From assembly GCA_910589555.1 (NCBI GenBank), contig CAJUTE010000007.1:28308-92307 (forward strand): a stretch of 64,000 nt of DNA. The letters are read 5' to 3'. Both the position numbers and the translations under genes were made by a program. How positions within the stretch are numbered: the stretch's first letter is position 1; every line of letters begins with the position of its first letter. The notes beneath the pieces were generated by a model. That model was given only the letters and a program-made list of their open reading frames with translations, was not told the origin of the DNA and ran no database searches. This document shows positions 9,483 through 19,265 of the stretch, in pieces. The stretch is from an uncultured Muribaculum sp. Lineage in GTDB: Bacteria; Bacteroidota; Bacteroidia; Bacteroidales; Muribaculaceae.

Positions 9483-10123
9483 GGGATAAAGTAATCTTTA
9501 AGCCCCATTATAAGTCCGACCAATGACATTATTAGCAGGATCGAACCGATAATGCGGTTTATTAACCACAGGGATCTCACGTTGAAATGTGATTTCACCT
9601 TGTTTATGAAGTAAGTTATCGTGAACCACCACAACAAGGCTCCGCCAAAAATTGAAGCATAGCCTGATGCGTAGTGATAGTGTCGGAATTCGGGTAGCAG
9701 GAAATTGAACCGCGCAAATAGACCGATTATGAAGAACAGAATGAGCGGATTTGAAAATGTGAGGAGAAATCCTGAAACAATGTCTTTCCATCCCGATACC
9801 GGAGCTTCGGCAGGAGTTGACAGCTTTCGTGTGGGATTTTTGCGGAACAGCACCAATGCGAAAGCCGCCAATACGATTGAGCCGATTATCTGGAGTATAA
9901 GTTGGTTGGTTTCGATGAAATCAGTGATAAAAGATAGCCCGAGACCGGTGAGAAGGCAGTATATCAAATCGCTCAGAGCAGCCCCTATGCCGGTGTAGAA
10001 TGCCGGACGGCGACCCTTGTTTAATGTCCGCTGTATCACGAGCATACCGATAGGCCCCATTGGTGCCGATATCAGCACGCCGATTGCAATACCGCGTATG
10101 ATGACATATATGAGCGATTCCAT
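9479..10123 (-). CDS. LysE family amino-acid exporter
   Basis: 214 residues with about six hydrophobic helices and the LysE/RhtB opening APMGPIGMLVIQRTLNKGRR, including the conserved GP and the charged segment after helix 1. It is expected in the inner membrane exporting amino acids or their derivatives; the substrate cannot be read. It is the first gene of the operon with the CBM9-like and DUF4923 genes. Confidence 0.85.
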   Translation of the reverse strand: MESLIYVIIRGIAIGVLISAPMGPIGMLVIQRTLNKGRRPAFYTGIGAALSDLIYCLLTGLGLSFITDFIETNQLILQIIGSIVLAAFALVLFRKNPTRKLSTPAEAPVSGWKDIVSGFLLTFSNPLILFFIIGLFARFNFLLPEFRHYHYASGYASIFGGALLWWFTITYFINKVKSHFNVRSLWLINRIIGSILLIMSLVGLIMGLKDYFIP

Positions 10124-10151
10124 TAATAATTATTCAGTTCTGAATTGTATG

Positions 10152-10159
10152 CAAACTTA
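10152..10159 (-). promoter_or_regulatory. -7 promoter box for the lysE-type operon
   Basis: TAAGTTTG on the minus strand matches TAnnTTTG, 28 bp before the start at 10123. Confidence 0.5.
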
Positions 10160-10233
10160 CAAAAAATCTATGTAAAAGACTAATAAAATGGCTAAATCTG
10201 GCTCATGTGCCGATTTGTGGATTCATTAGCCGG

Positions 10234-11700
10234 TTAGTAGTTATGATGCTCCCGGCGTGCGGCATCAAGACGCAACAGAATGAACAGGAGGAAGGTGAAG
10301 CCCCATAGTGAGGACCCGCCGTAGCTGAAGAATGGGAGCGGTATTCCGATCACAGGACAGAGACCTATGACCATTCCCACATTGATGGCGAGATGGAATA
10401 TGAGGAATGAGGCGACGCAATAGGCATACACGCGCGAGAAAGTGGTGGGCTGGCGCTCGGCAAGACCTATTATGCGCAAGATAAGCGCGAGGAACAGCAT
10501 CAGCACAATGGTAGTGCCGATGAAACCTTCTTCTTCGCCGATGGTGCAGAAGATGAAGTCGGTGTGCTGCTCAGGCACATATTTTAGTTTGGTCTGGGTG
10601 CCGTTGAGGAATCCTTTTCCGAACATACCGCCCGAGCCTATCGCGATTTTTGACTGGTTCACATTGTAGCCTGCTCCACGGAGATCTTCAACTATGCCGA
10701 GCGACACCTTGATGCGTTGCTGCTGATGAGGCTGGAGGATGTCGTTGAACACTTTGTTGACTGAAAACATGAATACCACAGCCACAACCGCTCCGCCGAT
10801 AGTGATGAGAATGCGTTTGACCGGACCTCGGAACAGCAGAAACAGGCAATATATTATGGCGATGCCTATCACGCTCAAGAAGAAAATCATGCCCGGTATC
10901 TCCAATCCGCACAAGCTTGCAATCCATGCGGCGATTCCGGTGCCGAGAAACCAGAACAGAAGTGTGCGCGCCGCCCATACTATTTTGCAGTACATAGCCA
11001 TCATCGCCACTATTATCACCTCTATCATTATGAAAACTGCGACCTCTCCCGAGGGGATGCCCATGATCATATTCTCGGAATACTTGACAATGGTGACAAA
11101 GAACACAACCGCGAATAGCGCTGCGGTAAGCACCAGTCCGCTCATGCCTTCACGGTAGAGGACAAAGAATAGGGCGAGGTAGGCGAGTGCCGAGCCTGTC
11201 TCCTTTTGGGCAAGGATCAAGCATATCGGCAAGAATATGATGAGCAATGCCTTGAAATAGCTTGCCGGACTTGAGTTCAGGGAAAAATTGTAGGATGAGA
11301 ACAGTTTGGCAAGTGCCAGCGATGTGGCAAATTTCCCAAACTCAGCCGGTTGGAGGCTCATTGGTCCTAACACGAGCCATGATCTTGACCCTTTTATGTC
11401 GGGGGCTACGAATATGGTGACTATGAGCAGCAGAATCAAGCAGATGTATATGGGGTAAGCATAGGTTTCGTAAACCCGGAAGTCGATGAGCAGTATTACC
11501 AATGCGGCAACGATAGCGCAGCCTACCCATCGTATCTGTTTGCCCGAAAACTCTTCAAATGAGAATATCGAGGCGTTGTCAAAGTCATAGCTTGCCGAAT
11601 ATATCGACACCACACCGGCTATGAGCAGCAACAGGTATATTATGACGGTGACCCAGTCGATGTTCTTCAATACCGAGCTGTTAGTGTTTTTTGACTCCAC
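10234..11700 (-). CDS. rodA: Peptidoglycan glycosyltransferase RodA (SEDS family)
   Basis: 488 residues, longer than the roughly 370 of E. coli RodA because of extra helices in the middle, as is common in Bacteroidetes. SEDS marks include KGSRSWLVLGPMSLQPAEFGK and the C-terminal FIFCTIGEEEGFIG followed by PLPFFSYGGSS. It polymerises glycan strands for side-wall growth with PBP2. Its first 20 bp overlap the end of mrdA, consistent with coupled translation at the end of the purH-mre operon. Confidence 0.95.
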   Translation of the reverse strand: MESKNTNSSVLKNIDWVTVIIYLLLLIAGVVSIYSASYDFDNASIFSFEEFSGKQIRWVGCAIVAALVILLIDFRVYETYAYPIYICLILLLIVTIFVAPDIKGSRSWLVLGPMSLQPAEFGKFATSLALAKLFSSYNFSLNSSPASYFKALLIIFLPICLILAQKETGSALAYLALFFVLYREGMSGLVLTAALFAVVFFVTIVKYSENMIMGIPSGEVAVFIMIEVIIVAMMAMYCKIVWAARTLLFWFLGTGIAAWIASLCGLEIPGMIFFLSVIGIAIIYCLFLLFRGPVKRILITIGGAVVAVVFMFSVNKVFNDILQPHQQQRIKVSLGIVEDLRGAGYNVNQSKIAIGSGGMFGKGFLNGTQTKLKYVPEQHTDFIFCTIGEEEGFIGTTIVLMLFLALILRIIGLAERQPTTFSRVYAYCVASFLIFHLAINVGMVIGLCPVIGIPLPFFSYGGSSLWGFTFLLFILLRLDAARREHHNY

Positions 11701-13546
11701 TGCTTATTATAGTGTTAGAGTTAAACATTCGTTCTTCAAGATACTTGCGCTCAGGAGCGATAGTATCGGTGAGATATTTCTCAATCATCAGCGATCCGAT
11801 TGGCACACCGTAGGTGGCGCCGAACCCGGCATTTTCCACATATACACAAATCGCGATCTTAGGATCATGATAAGGTGCGAAGCCAATGAATGCCGAGTGG
11901 TCTTTTCCATGAGGGTTCTGTGCCGTTCCGGTCTTTCCGCACACCTCGATATCCTTTAGGTTGGCTAATCGGCAGGTACCGCCGGTGACTGCCATGCGCA
12001 TTCCGGTAGCCACCTCTTCAAAATAAGTGCGGTCGATGGTGGGGTACCTTTTCGTGACATACTCTTCAGGCATCACGGTGTCCTGGATGCTTTTTACCGC
12101 ATGAGGGGTTATGAAGTGTCCTCGGTTGGCGATGGTGGCGCACAGGTTGGCTATCTGCAACGGTGTTGCCGATATTTCACCCTGCCCGATAGCGATGGAT
12201 ATGATGGTGTTGGCGCTCCAATGGTTTTCCCCATACCACTTGTTGTAGAAATTGGCATTTGGAATGAATCCGCGGGATTCTCCGGGCAAATCTACGCCAA
12301 GTCGGTAGCCGTAACCAAGCGACACAAGATGCCGTTTCCACACTTCAAAGGCTTCGGCGACTGAACCATACTTGGAGCGGTGTCCGTCGAGCATGGCTTT
12401 AAGCCCCCAGCAGAAGAAGGCGTTGCACGACGTTTGCAGCGCCGGTTGCAAGGTGATGGGGGAGCCGTGCCCATGGCAGCCCACACGCAATCCTCCGCTG
12501 ATGAATCCGTGATAGCATGGATAGGCTGTTGAGAGGGTGATTATATTTTCTTGCCTTAAAATCAATCCTTGTGAGGGCTTGAATGTAGACCCCGGGGGAT
12601 AGGCTCCTTTCAACGCCCGGTCAAAAAGCGGCTTATAGAAGTCATTGATCAATGCTCGGTAATTTTTGCCACGCTCGCGGCCCACAAGCAATTTAGGGTC
12701 GTAGGTGGGGCTGCTGACAAGCGCGAGTATCTCGCCGGTAGCCGGTTCGATAGCCACGATAGCCCCGATTTTGTTCTGCATAAGTTGCTCGCCGTATTGC
12801 TGCAGGTCGATGTCGAGGCTCAATGTCAGGTCGCGTCCTGACACCGGAGCTATGTCGTGGGCGCCATCTTCATATCGTCCCTGGATTCTGCCGTAAGCAT
12901 CGCGGTAAAGGATTTCCACGCCTTTTTCTCCACGCAGATACTCCTCGTAGCTTTTCTCCACACCAAGGTCACCGCAATAATCGCCTGCGGCATAATATGG
13001 ATCGCGCTCTATATCGGTCTGGTTGACCTCGCGTATATTGCCAAGCACATTTCCTGCCGTAGAAGTCACATACTGCCGAAGTATTCTCTGCTGTATAAAG
13101 AAACCGGGGAAACGGTATAGCTTTTCGGCAAGTCTGCCGTAATCCTTTGCCGATATCTGTGTTATAAACTTTTGAGGAGTATAGGATGAGTATCCCGGGT
13201 TGAGGCGACGGTCCTTCATGTCGGCGATGCGCTTGTGGAATGCGTCGACGGTTATCCCCAATGTATTGCAGAAATCGATCGTGTCAAACTCCTGTACATT
13301 GCGCGGTATCATCATCACATCGTATGCCGGCTGGTTGTAGACCACAAGTTTTCCGTTGCGGTCACGTATCATTCCCCTCGATGGATAGAGGGTTTTGCGC
13401 ATGAACGCGTTGGAGTCGGCAAACTGCTTGTAATTACTGTCCATCACTTGCAGATTGAACAGCCTCACGATATATATGAGGACAATGATTACAATGAATC
13501 CGCCGATTATGTATTTACGTTTTTCGAGTTCGTAGTTTTTTCTCAT
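11681..13546 (-). CDS. mrdA: Penicillin-binding protein 2, transpeptidase
   Basis: 621 residues. One N-terminal membrane helix (about 12-31), a PBP dimerisation domain, then the transpeptidase with active-site STFK (Ser 320), SCN near 386-388 and KTGTAQ near 530. It cross-links peptidoglycan along the side wall with RodA. It is 8 bp downstream of mreD and overlaps rodA. Confidence 0.95.
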   Translation of the reverse strand: MRKNYELEKRKYIIGGFIVIIVLIYIVRLFNLQVMDSNYKQFADSNAFMRKTLYPSRGMIRDRNGKLVVYNQPAYDVMMIPRNVQEFDTIDFCNTLGITVDAFHKRIADMKDRRLNPGYSSYTPQKFITQISAKDYGRLAEKLYRFPGFFIQQRILRQYVTSTAGNVLGNIREVNQTDIERDPYYAAGDYCGDLGVEKSYEEYLRGEKGVEILYRDAYGRIQGRYEDGAHDIAPVSGRDLTLSLDIDLQQYGEQLMQNKIGAIVAIEPATGEILALVSSPTYDPKLLVGRERGKNYRALINDFYKPLFDRALKGAYPPGSTFKPSQGLILRQENIITLSTAYPCYHGFISGGLRVGCHGHGSPITLQPALQTSCNAFFCWGLKAMLDGHRSKYGSVAEAFEVWKRHLVSLGYGYRLGVDLPGESRGFIPNANFYNKWYGENHWSANTIISIAIGQGEISATPLQIANLCATIANRGHFITPHAVKSIQDTVMPEEYVTKRYPTIDRTYFEEVATGMRMAVTGGTCRLANLKDIEVCGKTGTAQNPHGKDHSAFIGFAPYHDPKIAICVYVENAGFGATYGVPIGSLMIEKYLTDTIAPERKYLEERMFNSNTIISSGVKKH

Positions 13547-13554
13547 AGATTAAA

Positions 13555-14064
13555 TTATCTCCTTTGTGAAAGCATACTGTCAACACCAAGCAGTAGCAGG
13601 AATGTGAGGAGTGTGCTGCAAAGTATGCGCAACAATAATCTGAAAATATTGAAGAATGAAAAGGATTCTATAAGGAATATTATGGTGCAGTAAAATAATA
13701 CAAACGTAAAAAGATATTTTGAAAACACCTCGATTCCGAGTGAGCGTATTGACGGCTCGGGGATAGTGAGCTCATCTTCGCGGGGGAAGTACCAGTGCAG
13801 TATGTTGTGTCGGCACATAGCCACTATGGTGCAGGCGAGTGAGTTCATTCCTTGCGTATTGGCGAATATATCGATGGTCAAACCCGTGAGGAATGAAAGT
13901 GTCAACAGCCAGTTGGACGATATTGTGACCGGAAGATGTACAATGAAATAGATGAAGACAAACGGCACAGCGACGCCAAACAGGCATATATTGTTGAACA
14001 CAATTGCCTGAAGCAGGATGAGAATGATGAACAGCAGTAAAAATTGAAAGATTGTCTTTGTCAT
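13555..14064 (-). CDS. mreD: Rod shape-determining protein MreD
   Basis: 169 residues with five or so hydrophobic helices, few motifs, and the short MreD-like length. Identification rests on hydrophobicity plus its place between mreC and mrdA. It is an inner-membrane part of the elongasome. Confidence 0.88.
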   Translation of the reverse strand: MTKTIFQFLLLFIILILLQAIVFNNICLFGVAVPFVFIYFIVHLPVTISSNWLLTLSFLTGLTIDIFANTQGMNSLACTIVAMCRHNILHWYFPREDELTIPEPSIRSLGIEVFSKYLFTFVLFYCTIIFLIESFSFFNIFRLLLRILCSTLLTFLLLLGVDSMLSQRR

Positions 14065-14078
14065 TTCGTGTGGTGGTT

Positions 14079-14924
14079 TCAGTCGTTTTCCTCGCCTTCT
14101 CTTATCTCTTTCAGCTCTTCGTTCATGTCATTGGTGATGACGCGCACTGTACTGAGTCGGTTGAAATCGGTGAATAGTTTTATGCGTAGCGCATAAAAGT
14201 TATCGTCATGCTCCTTGGCGTGGCTCACTATTGTGCCTACAGGGATTCCCGGAGGGAAGAGCGCCGAGTAGCCGCTTGTGACAATGGTGTCGCCTTTTTT
14301 GAATTTTTCATGACGGGGCATTTCTTCAAGCACGGCTTCTTCGGGATTTTTTCCGTCCCATACAAGCGAGCCGAAATATTCGCTTCCTTTTATCTTGCAT
14401 GACAATCTCATTTTGGGGTTGAGTAGCGAGATGATGCGTGATGCGTGCTCTCCTACCACGTTGACCACACCCACGACACCATTTTGGTCGACGACGCCCA
14501 TTTCCGGCTTAATGCCGTCGCGCCTGCCTTTTTCGATGGTGATATAGTTGTGTCCGCGTGTTATGCTGTTGCTTATCACATCGGCGAGAATGAAGTCATA
14601 TTGAAGTTTTATCGTATCGTTCATGATTGAATCGAATGATGCTTCAAGCTCATATCTGCCAAGTTTTTTCTGCAATTCGAGGAGCTCGGCTTCAAGACGC
14701 GCGTTTTGTGCCTGGAGGTCATCGTTTATGTCACGCAAATGAAAATATGACGTGACGTTTTCGGCAGTGCCGTATACGGTTGCCGAGACAGTGTTGGCTG
14801 AGGTGAGAAATATGTGATGCTGATAGGGATTGTTGCGGAAAAGCAACACACAGCTCGCGACCACATAAATCACGAACAACAGCCATTTGCTGTATTTGAA
14901 TAAAAAATCGAGAAGGTCACGCAT
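14079..14924 (-). CDS. mreC: Rod shape-determining protein MreC
   Basis: 281 residues. One N-terminal helix (about 12-30), a coiled coil (about 62-95, rich in Leu/Glu), then the beta-domain with VVDQNGVVGVV and the GDTIVTSGYSALFPPGIPVG motif typical of MreC. It links MreB to the periplasmic synthases. It lies 93 bp after mreB and 14 bp before mreD. Confidence 0.93.
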   Translation of the reverse strand: MRDLLDFLFKYSKWLLFVIYVVASCVLLFRNNPYQHHIFLTSANTVSATVYGTAENVTSYFHLRDINDDLQAQNARLEAELLELQKKLGRYELEASFDSIMNDTIKLQYDFILADVISNSITRGHNYITIEKGRRDGIKPEMGVVDQNGVVGVVNVVGEHASRIISLLNPKMRLSCKIKGSEYFGSLVWDGKNPEEAVLEEMPRHEKFKKGDTIVTSGYSALFPPGIPVGTIVSHAKEHDDNFYALRIKLFTDFNRLSTVRVITNDMNEELKEIREGEEND

Positions 14925-15017
14925 TATTTTATGGAAGCGGCAGTATATTTACCCAGTCAGGGAGTGCCGTGTTTTTTCACAACACTCCCCGCTCAGGTAG
15001 TAAATGTATGATATGAG

Positions 15018-16037
15018 TTATCGAATCAAGAATTTGAACTTGTTGATATTCTTAAGTGCGACTCCGGTTCCGCGGGCTACAGCCAGAAGCGGATCTTCCG
15101 CGATGTGGAAGGGGATGCCGATCTTGTTGATCAAGCGTTTGTCGAGTCCGCGCAACAGCGCGCCGCCGCCGGCAAGCCATATACCGTTGCGCACGATGTC
15201 GGCATAAAGTTCGGGAGGAGTCTGCTCAAGAGCACTGAGCACTGCTGCCTCAATTTTTGATATTGATTTCTCGATGCAGTGCGAAATTTCCTGATAGCTT
15301 ACCGGAACTTCCATAGGCAGTGCCGTCATCTGGTTAGGTCCGTGCACGATATAGTCTTCAGGCGGATTTTCGAGTTCGGTAAGCGCCGAACCCACGTTCA
15401 TCTTGATAAGCTCGGCAGTGCGTTCGCCCACTTTGATGTTGTGAGCGCGGCGCATGTGCTCCTTGATGTCCTCGGTGAGGTCATCGCCGGCAATCTGAAT
15501 ACTCTTGTTGCTTACGATGCCGCCAAGGGATATGACAGCGATTTCCGAGCTACCGCCGCCTATGTCGACAATCATGTTGCCCTCGGGAGCCTGTACGTCA
15601 AGCCCGATACCGAGAGCGGCTGCCATAGGCTCGTAAATCATATACACGTCGCGTCCGCCGGCGTGCTCCGAGGAGTCGCGCACGGCACGGATTTCGACTT
15701 CGGTTGAGCCTGACGGTATGCCCACCACCATGCGGAGTGACGGTGAGAACCATTTGCTTTTTGTGCTTACCTTCTTGACGAGACCGCGTATCATGAGCTC
15801 GGCGGCGTTGAAGTCGGCGATCACGCCTTTTCTGAGCGGACGCACGGTGCGGATGCCTTCCGGCTCCTTTCCCTGCATCTGCTGCGCCTCGGTGCCCACT
15901 GCTATGAGTTTGCCGGTCTTGGTGTCAAGCGCCACGATTGAAGGCTCGTCAATCACGATCTTGTCATTGTGGATGATGATCGTGTTGGCTGTTCCTAAGT
16001 CGATGGCTATTTCTTTTGTAAAAGAGAAAATTCCCAT
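15018..16037 (-). CDS. mreB: Rod shape-determining actin-like MreB
   Basis: 339 residues, nearly the standard length. It contains IDLGTANT at the phosphate-1 loop, the IVDIGGGSSEIAVISLGG phosphate-2 loop and the adenosine motif GIWLAGGGALLRGLD. It forms membrane filaments that direct side-wall synthesis. It begins 32 bp after purH, so it is probably transcribed with it. Confidence 0.97.
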   Translation of the reverse strand: MGIFSFTKEIAIDLGTANTIIIHNDKIVIDEPSIVALDTKTGKLIAVGTEAQQMQGKEPEGIRTVRPLRKGVIADFNAAELMIRGLVKKVSTKSKWFSPSLRMVVGIPSGSTEVEIRAVRDSSEHAGGRDVYMIYEPMAAALGIGLDVQAPEGNMIVDIGGGSSEIAVISLGGIVSNKSIQIAGDDLTEDIKEHMRRAHNIKVGERTAELIKMNVGSALTELENPPEDYIVHGPNQMTALPMEVPVSYQEISHCIEKSISKIEAAVLSALEQTPPELYADIVRNGIWLAGGGALLRGLDKRLINKIGIPFHIAEDPLLAVARGTGVALKNINKFKFLIR

Positions 16038-16069
16038 TTTTGGTGTCGGTCAGTAAATGTTTTGTCTGA

Positions 16070-17596
16070 TTAGTGTTTGAAATGACGGAATCCGGTTATT
16101 ACCATCGCCATGTCGTTATTGTTGCAATACTCTACGGTATCGTTGTCGCGGATGGAGCCGCCGGGTTGGATCACAGCCTCTACGCCTGCTTCGTGAGCGA
16201 TTTCCACACAGTCGGCAAAGGGGAAGAAGGCATCTGATGCCATTACGGCGCCGTGAAGGTCAAATCCGAATGAATGAGCTTTGGCAATAGCTTGTTTCAA
16301 CGCATCGACGCGTGAGGTTTGTCCTACGCCGCTTGCGAGCAATTGTTCGCCTTTGGCAAGCACGATAGCGTTGCTCTTTGAATTCTTGACAATCTTGTTG
16401 GCGAAAAGAAGATCCTTAACCTGCTGTGGAGTGACGGCGCGGTTGGTTGCCTGCTTCAAGTCCTCAGAGGTTTCGATCTTGAGGTCGCGTTCCTGTCCGA
16501 GAGCGCCGTTGAGACATGAGCGGAATTGCATCTTCTCGGTCACGGGAGCTTTCTGGATAAGAATTATGCGGTTCTTTTTCTGTTGCAGAATTTCAAGAGC
16601 TTTTTCAGTGTAAGAGGGAGCTATTACTACTTCAAAGAATATCTTGTTGATCTCTTCGGCTGCCTCTTCGTTGATCTCACCGTTGCAGATGAGCACACCT
16701 CCGAATGCCGATACCGGGTCGCCGGCAAGAGCATCTTTCCATGCTTCGGCTATAGTGGGGCGTGTGGCGAGTCCGCACGCATTGTTATGCTTGAGGATGG
16801 CAAATGTGGGATCGGTGAATTCGCTGATGAGGTTCACGGCAGCGTCGATGTCAAGAAGATTGTTGTAGGAAATCTCCTTGCCGTGCAGCTGGGTGAACAG
16901 GTTTTCAAAGTTGCCGAAGAAATAGCCTTTCTGATGAGGATTCTCGCCATAACGCATGGTCTTGGCTCCGTCGATAGCGACGCGAAGTGCCGAGGGACCG
17001 TCAGCTTCATCGAAATAGTTGAATATAGAGCTGTCATAGCCCGAGCTTACGGCAAATGCTTCTTTGGCAAACCAGCGGCGCTGGTCAAGTGTGGATTCCG
17101 CTCCATTTTCACGGAGGAGATCGGCGAGAGGAGCATACTGGTTCTTGGATGCGACAATAATCACATCTTTATAGTTTTTAGCGGCTGCGCGGATCAACGA
17201 GATGCCGCCTATGTCAATCTTTTCAATTATTGCTTCATGGCTTGCGCCTGATGCCACTGTGTCAACAAACGGATACAAATCGACAATAACAAGGTCTATT
17301 TCCGGAATCTCATATTGCTTGATCTGTTCACGGTCACCTTCATTGTCGCGACGGTTAAGAATACCTCCGAAAACTTTGGGATGCAATGTCTTTACGCGTC
17401 CGCCTAAGATTGAAGGATAGCCTGTGAGATCCTCAACGAGGGCGCAGGGATAGCCGAGGCTTTCGATGAATGTCTGGGTGCCTCCGGTTGAAAGAAATTG
17501 TACTCCCTGTTTGTTTAACAATGCAAGTATTTCATCTAAACCATCTTTGTGGTATACTGAAATCAGAGCGGTCTTGATTTTCTTAATGTCTGACAT
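16070..17596 (-). CDS. purH: Bifunctional AICAR formyltransferase/IMP cyclohydrolase
   Basis: 508 residues. The N-terminal MGS-like cyclohydrolase domain (ALISVYHKDGLDEIL, FLSTGGTQTF, GGRVKTLHP) is followed by the formyltransferase domain with MRYGENPHQ and KHNNACG. It catalyses the last two steps of IMP synthesis. It opens the purH-mreB-mreC-mreD-mrdA-rodA operon with a TAnnTTTG box upstream. Confidence 0.96.
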   Translation of the reverse strand: MSDIKKIKTALISVYHKDGLDEILALLNKQGVQFLSTGGTQTFIESLGYPCALVEDLTGYPSILGGRVKTLHPKVFGGILNRRDNEGDREQIKQYEIPEIDLVIVDLYPFVDTVASGASHEAIIEKIDIGGISLIRAAAKNYKDVIIVASKNQYAPLADLLRENGAESTLDQRRWFAKEAFAVSSGYDSSIFNYFDEADGPSALRVAIDGAKTMRYGENPHQKGYFFGNFENLFTQLHGKEISYNNLLDIDAAVNLISEFTDPTFAILKHNNACGLATRPTIAEAWKDALAGDPVSAFGGVLICNGEINEEAAEEINKIFFEVVIAPSYTEKALEILQQKKNRIILIQKAPVTEKMQFRSCLNGALGQERDLKIETSEDLKQATNRAVTPQQVKDLLFANKIVKNSKSNAIVLAKGEQLLASGVGQTSRVDALKQAIAKAHSFGFDLHGAVMASDAFFPFADCVEIAHEAGVEAVIQPGGSIRDNDTVEYCNNNDMAMVITGFRHFKH

Positions 17597-17627
17597 ACTA
17601 TAAGTTCTTAGTTATCGATTCAAAGTG

Positions 17628-17635
17628 CAAAATTA
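17628..17635 (-). promoter_or_regulatory. -7 promoter box for the purH-mre operon
   Basis: TAATTTTG on the minus strand, 31 bp before the purH start; likely the main promoter for the six-gene operon. Confidence 0.5.
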
Positions 17636-17696
17636 TTAAAAATCTGCGTAACACCCTATTTAATTAAGAAATATTATTGCAAAAAAAATCTCCGGA

Positions 17697-19262
17697 CTAA
17701 ATAGTATCGATAGTATTGATATATTCTGCGGTTGCGTCGGCGCATCTTTCGCCGTCGATTGCGGCTGAGACTATGCCGCCGGCATATCCGGCTCCTTCTC
17801 CGCATGGGAAAAGCCCTGTCACTCTCACGTGCTGGAGGGTGGAGGGGTCGCGGGTGATTCTCACTGGTGCCGACGTGCGGGTCTCGCATCCTATGAGCAC
17901 GGCGTCGTTCGTGAGAAATCCCTTGGATTTGTTGCCGAATTGGCGGAATCCTTCCTGCAAGCGGCTTGCCACGCCTGAAGGCAGCAACCGGTCTATGCGC
18001 GATGAGTGTATGCCGGGAGCGTAGGACGTGGAAGGTAGATCGGCTGACAATTTTCCCTTGGTGAAGTCGACCATGCGTTGAGCCGGGGCATTCTGGGTTT
18101 TGCGGGCATCTTCAAAGAAGCGGGTTTCGATATCCTTTTGGAATTGCATCATTTTCAATGGTCCTTCTCCCTCTACGTCCTCAGGCAGGACCTCTACCAC
18201 CATGCCTGAGTTGGACCATCGGGTGCCGCGTGACGATGGCGACATGCCGTTGACCACGAGGAGCCCCGGCTCGCTTGCCGCCGGGATGATGAATCCGCCC
18301 GGACACATGCAGAACGAGTATACCCCGCGGTCTTCCACGCGTGTCAGCATCGAATATTCTGCGGCAGGAAGATATTTCCCTCTTCCTTCAGGGGAGTGAT
18401 ATTGAATCCGGTCGATTAGAGTCTGCGGGTGTTCGAGACGCACACCCACGGCTATCCCTTTCGGCTCTATCTCGATGCTTTGGTCATGCAGCATCCTGTA
18501 GACATCTCTTGCCGAATGCCCTGTGGCGAGAATCACCGGTCCGCGGCATTCAGTGCCGTCGGCGCATTTTACACCGGTGACTTTTTCATTTTCGAGTGTA
18601 AGCTCGGTGACCTTTGTGTTGAATCTCACCGAGCCGCCATTTTCGATAATAGTGTTTCGGATAGCTTTTATCACATCCGGCAGCTTGTCGGTGCCTATGT
18701 GGGGATGAGCGTCAATGAGTATATTCTCGGATGCTCCATGCTGGTGGAATATGTTCAGGATCTTGTCAACCGAACCGCGTTTTTTGCTTCGGGTGTATAA
18801 TTTGCCGTCGGAGTAGGCGCCCGCTCCGCCTTCGCCGAAACAATAATTGGAATCGGGATCCACTCTGTTTTCGCGCGATATGGCGGCGAGATCCTTTCTC
18901 CGCGAGTCGACATCTTTGCCGCGTTCAAGCACGATGGGGCGTATGCCATGCTCTATGAGACGCAGGGCGGCAAACAGTCCCGCAGGACCGGCACCTACAA
19001 CTATCGCCTGCTTGCCGGAGCTCACGTTGCGGTATTCCACCGGTGATGCCGTGCTCAGTGATTGCGGGGCTTCATCGAGCCACACACGCAGAGTGATGTT
19101 GACCACCACATTGCGTTGGCGGGCATCGATGGAACGCTTGATTATGTGTGATGCTTTTACCCTTTTGGGATCAAGCTTGTTTTCTTTAATTGCGAGCTGG
19201 GTGAGTTTCTTTAAATCAGATGCTGTCGCGGGGGAGACCCTGAGGTTGGTATCTATGGTCAT
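17697..19262 (-). CDS. FAD-dependent oxidoreductase of unknown substrate
   Basis: 521 residues. A small N-terminal alpha/beta domain (1-80) precedes the dinucleotide-binding motif VVGAGPAGLFAALRL (about 92-106) and a second FAD motif near the C-terminus (FPCGEGAGYAGGIVSAAIDG). It belongs to the uncharacterised FAD-dependent dehydrogenase family widespread in Bacteria. It starts 3 bp after the MATE gene stop, so they share a transcript. Confidence 0.85.
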   Translation of the reverse strand: MTIDTNLRVSPATASDLKKLTQLAIKENKLDPKRVKASHIIKRSIDARQRNVVVNITLRVWLDEAPQSLSTASPVEYRNVSSGKQAIVVGAGPAGLFAALRLIEHGIRPIVLERGKDVDSRRKDLAAISRENRVDPDSNYCFGEGGAGAYSDGKLYTRSKKRGSVDKILNIFHQHGASENILIDAHPHIGTDKLPDVIKAIRNTIIENGGSVRFNTKVTELTLENEKVTGVKCADGTECRGPVILATGHSARDVYRMLHDQSIEIEPKGIAVGVRLEHPQTLIDRIQYHSPEGRGKYLPAAEYSMLTRVEDRGVYSFCMCPGGFIIPAASEPGLLVVNGMSPSSRGTRWSNSGMVVEVLPEDVEGEGPLKMMQFQKDIETRFFEDARKTQNAPAQRMVDFTKGKLSADLPSTSYAPGIHSSRIDRLLPSGVASRLQEGFRQFGNKSKGFLTNDAVLIGCETRTSAPVRITRDPSTLQHVRVTGLFPCGEGAGYAGGIVSAAIDGERCADATAEYINTIDTI

Positions 19263-19265
19263 TCC

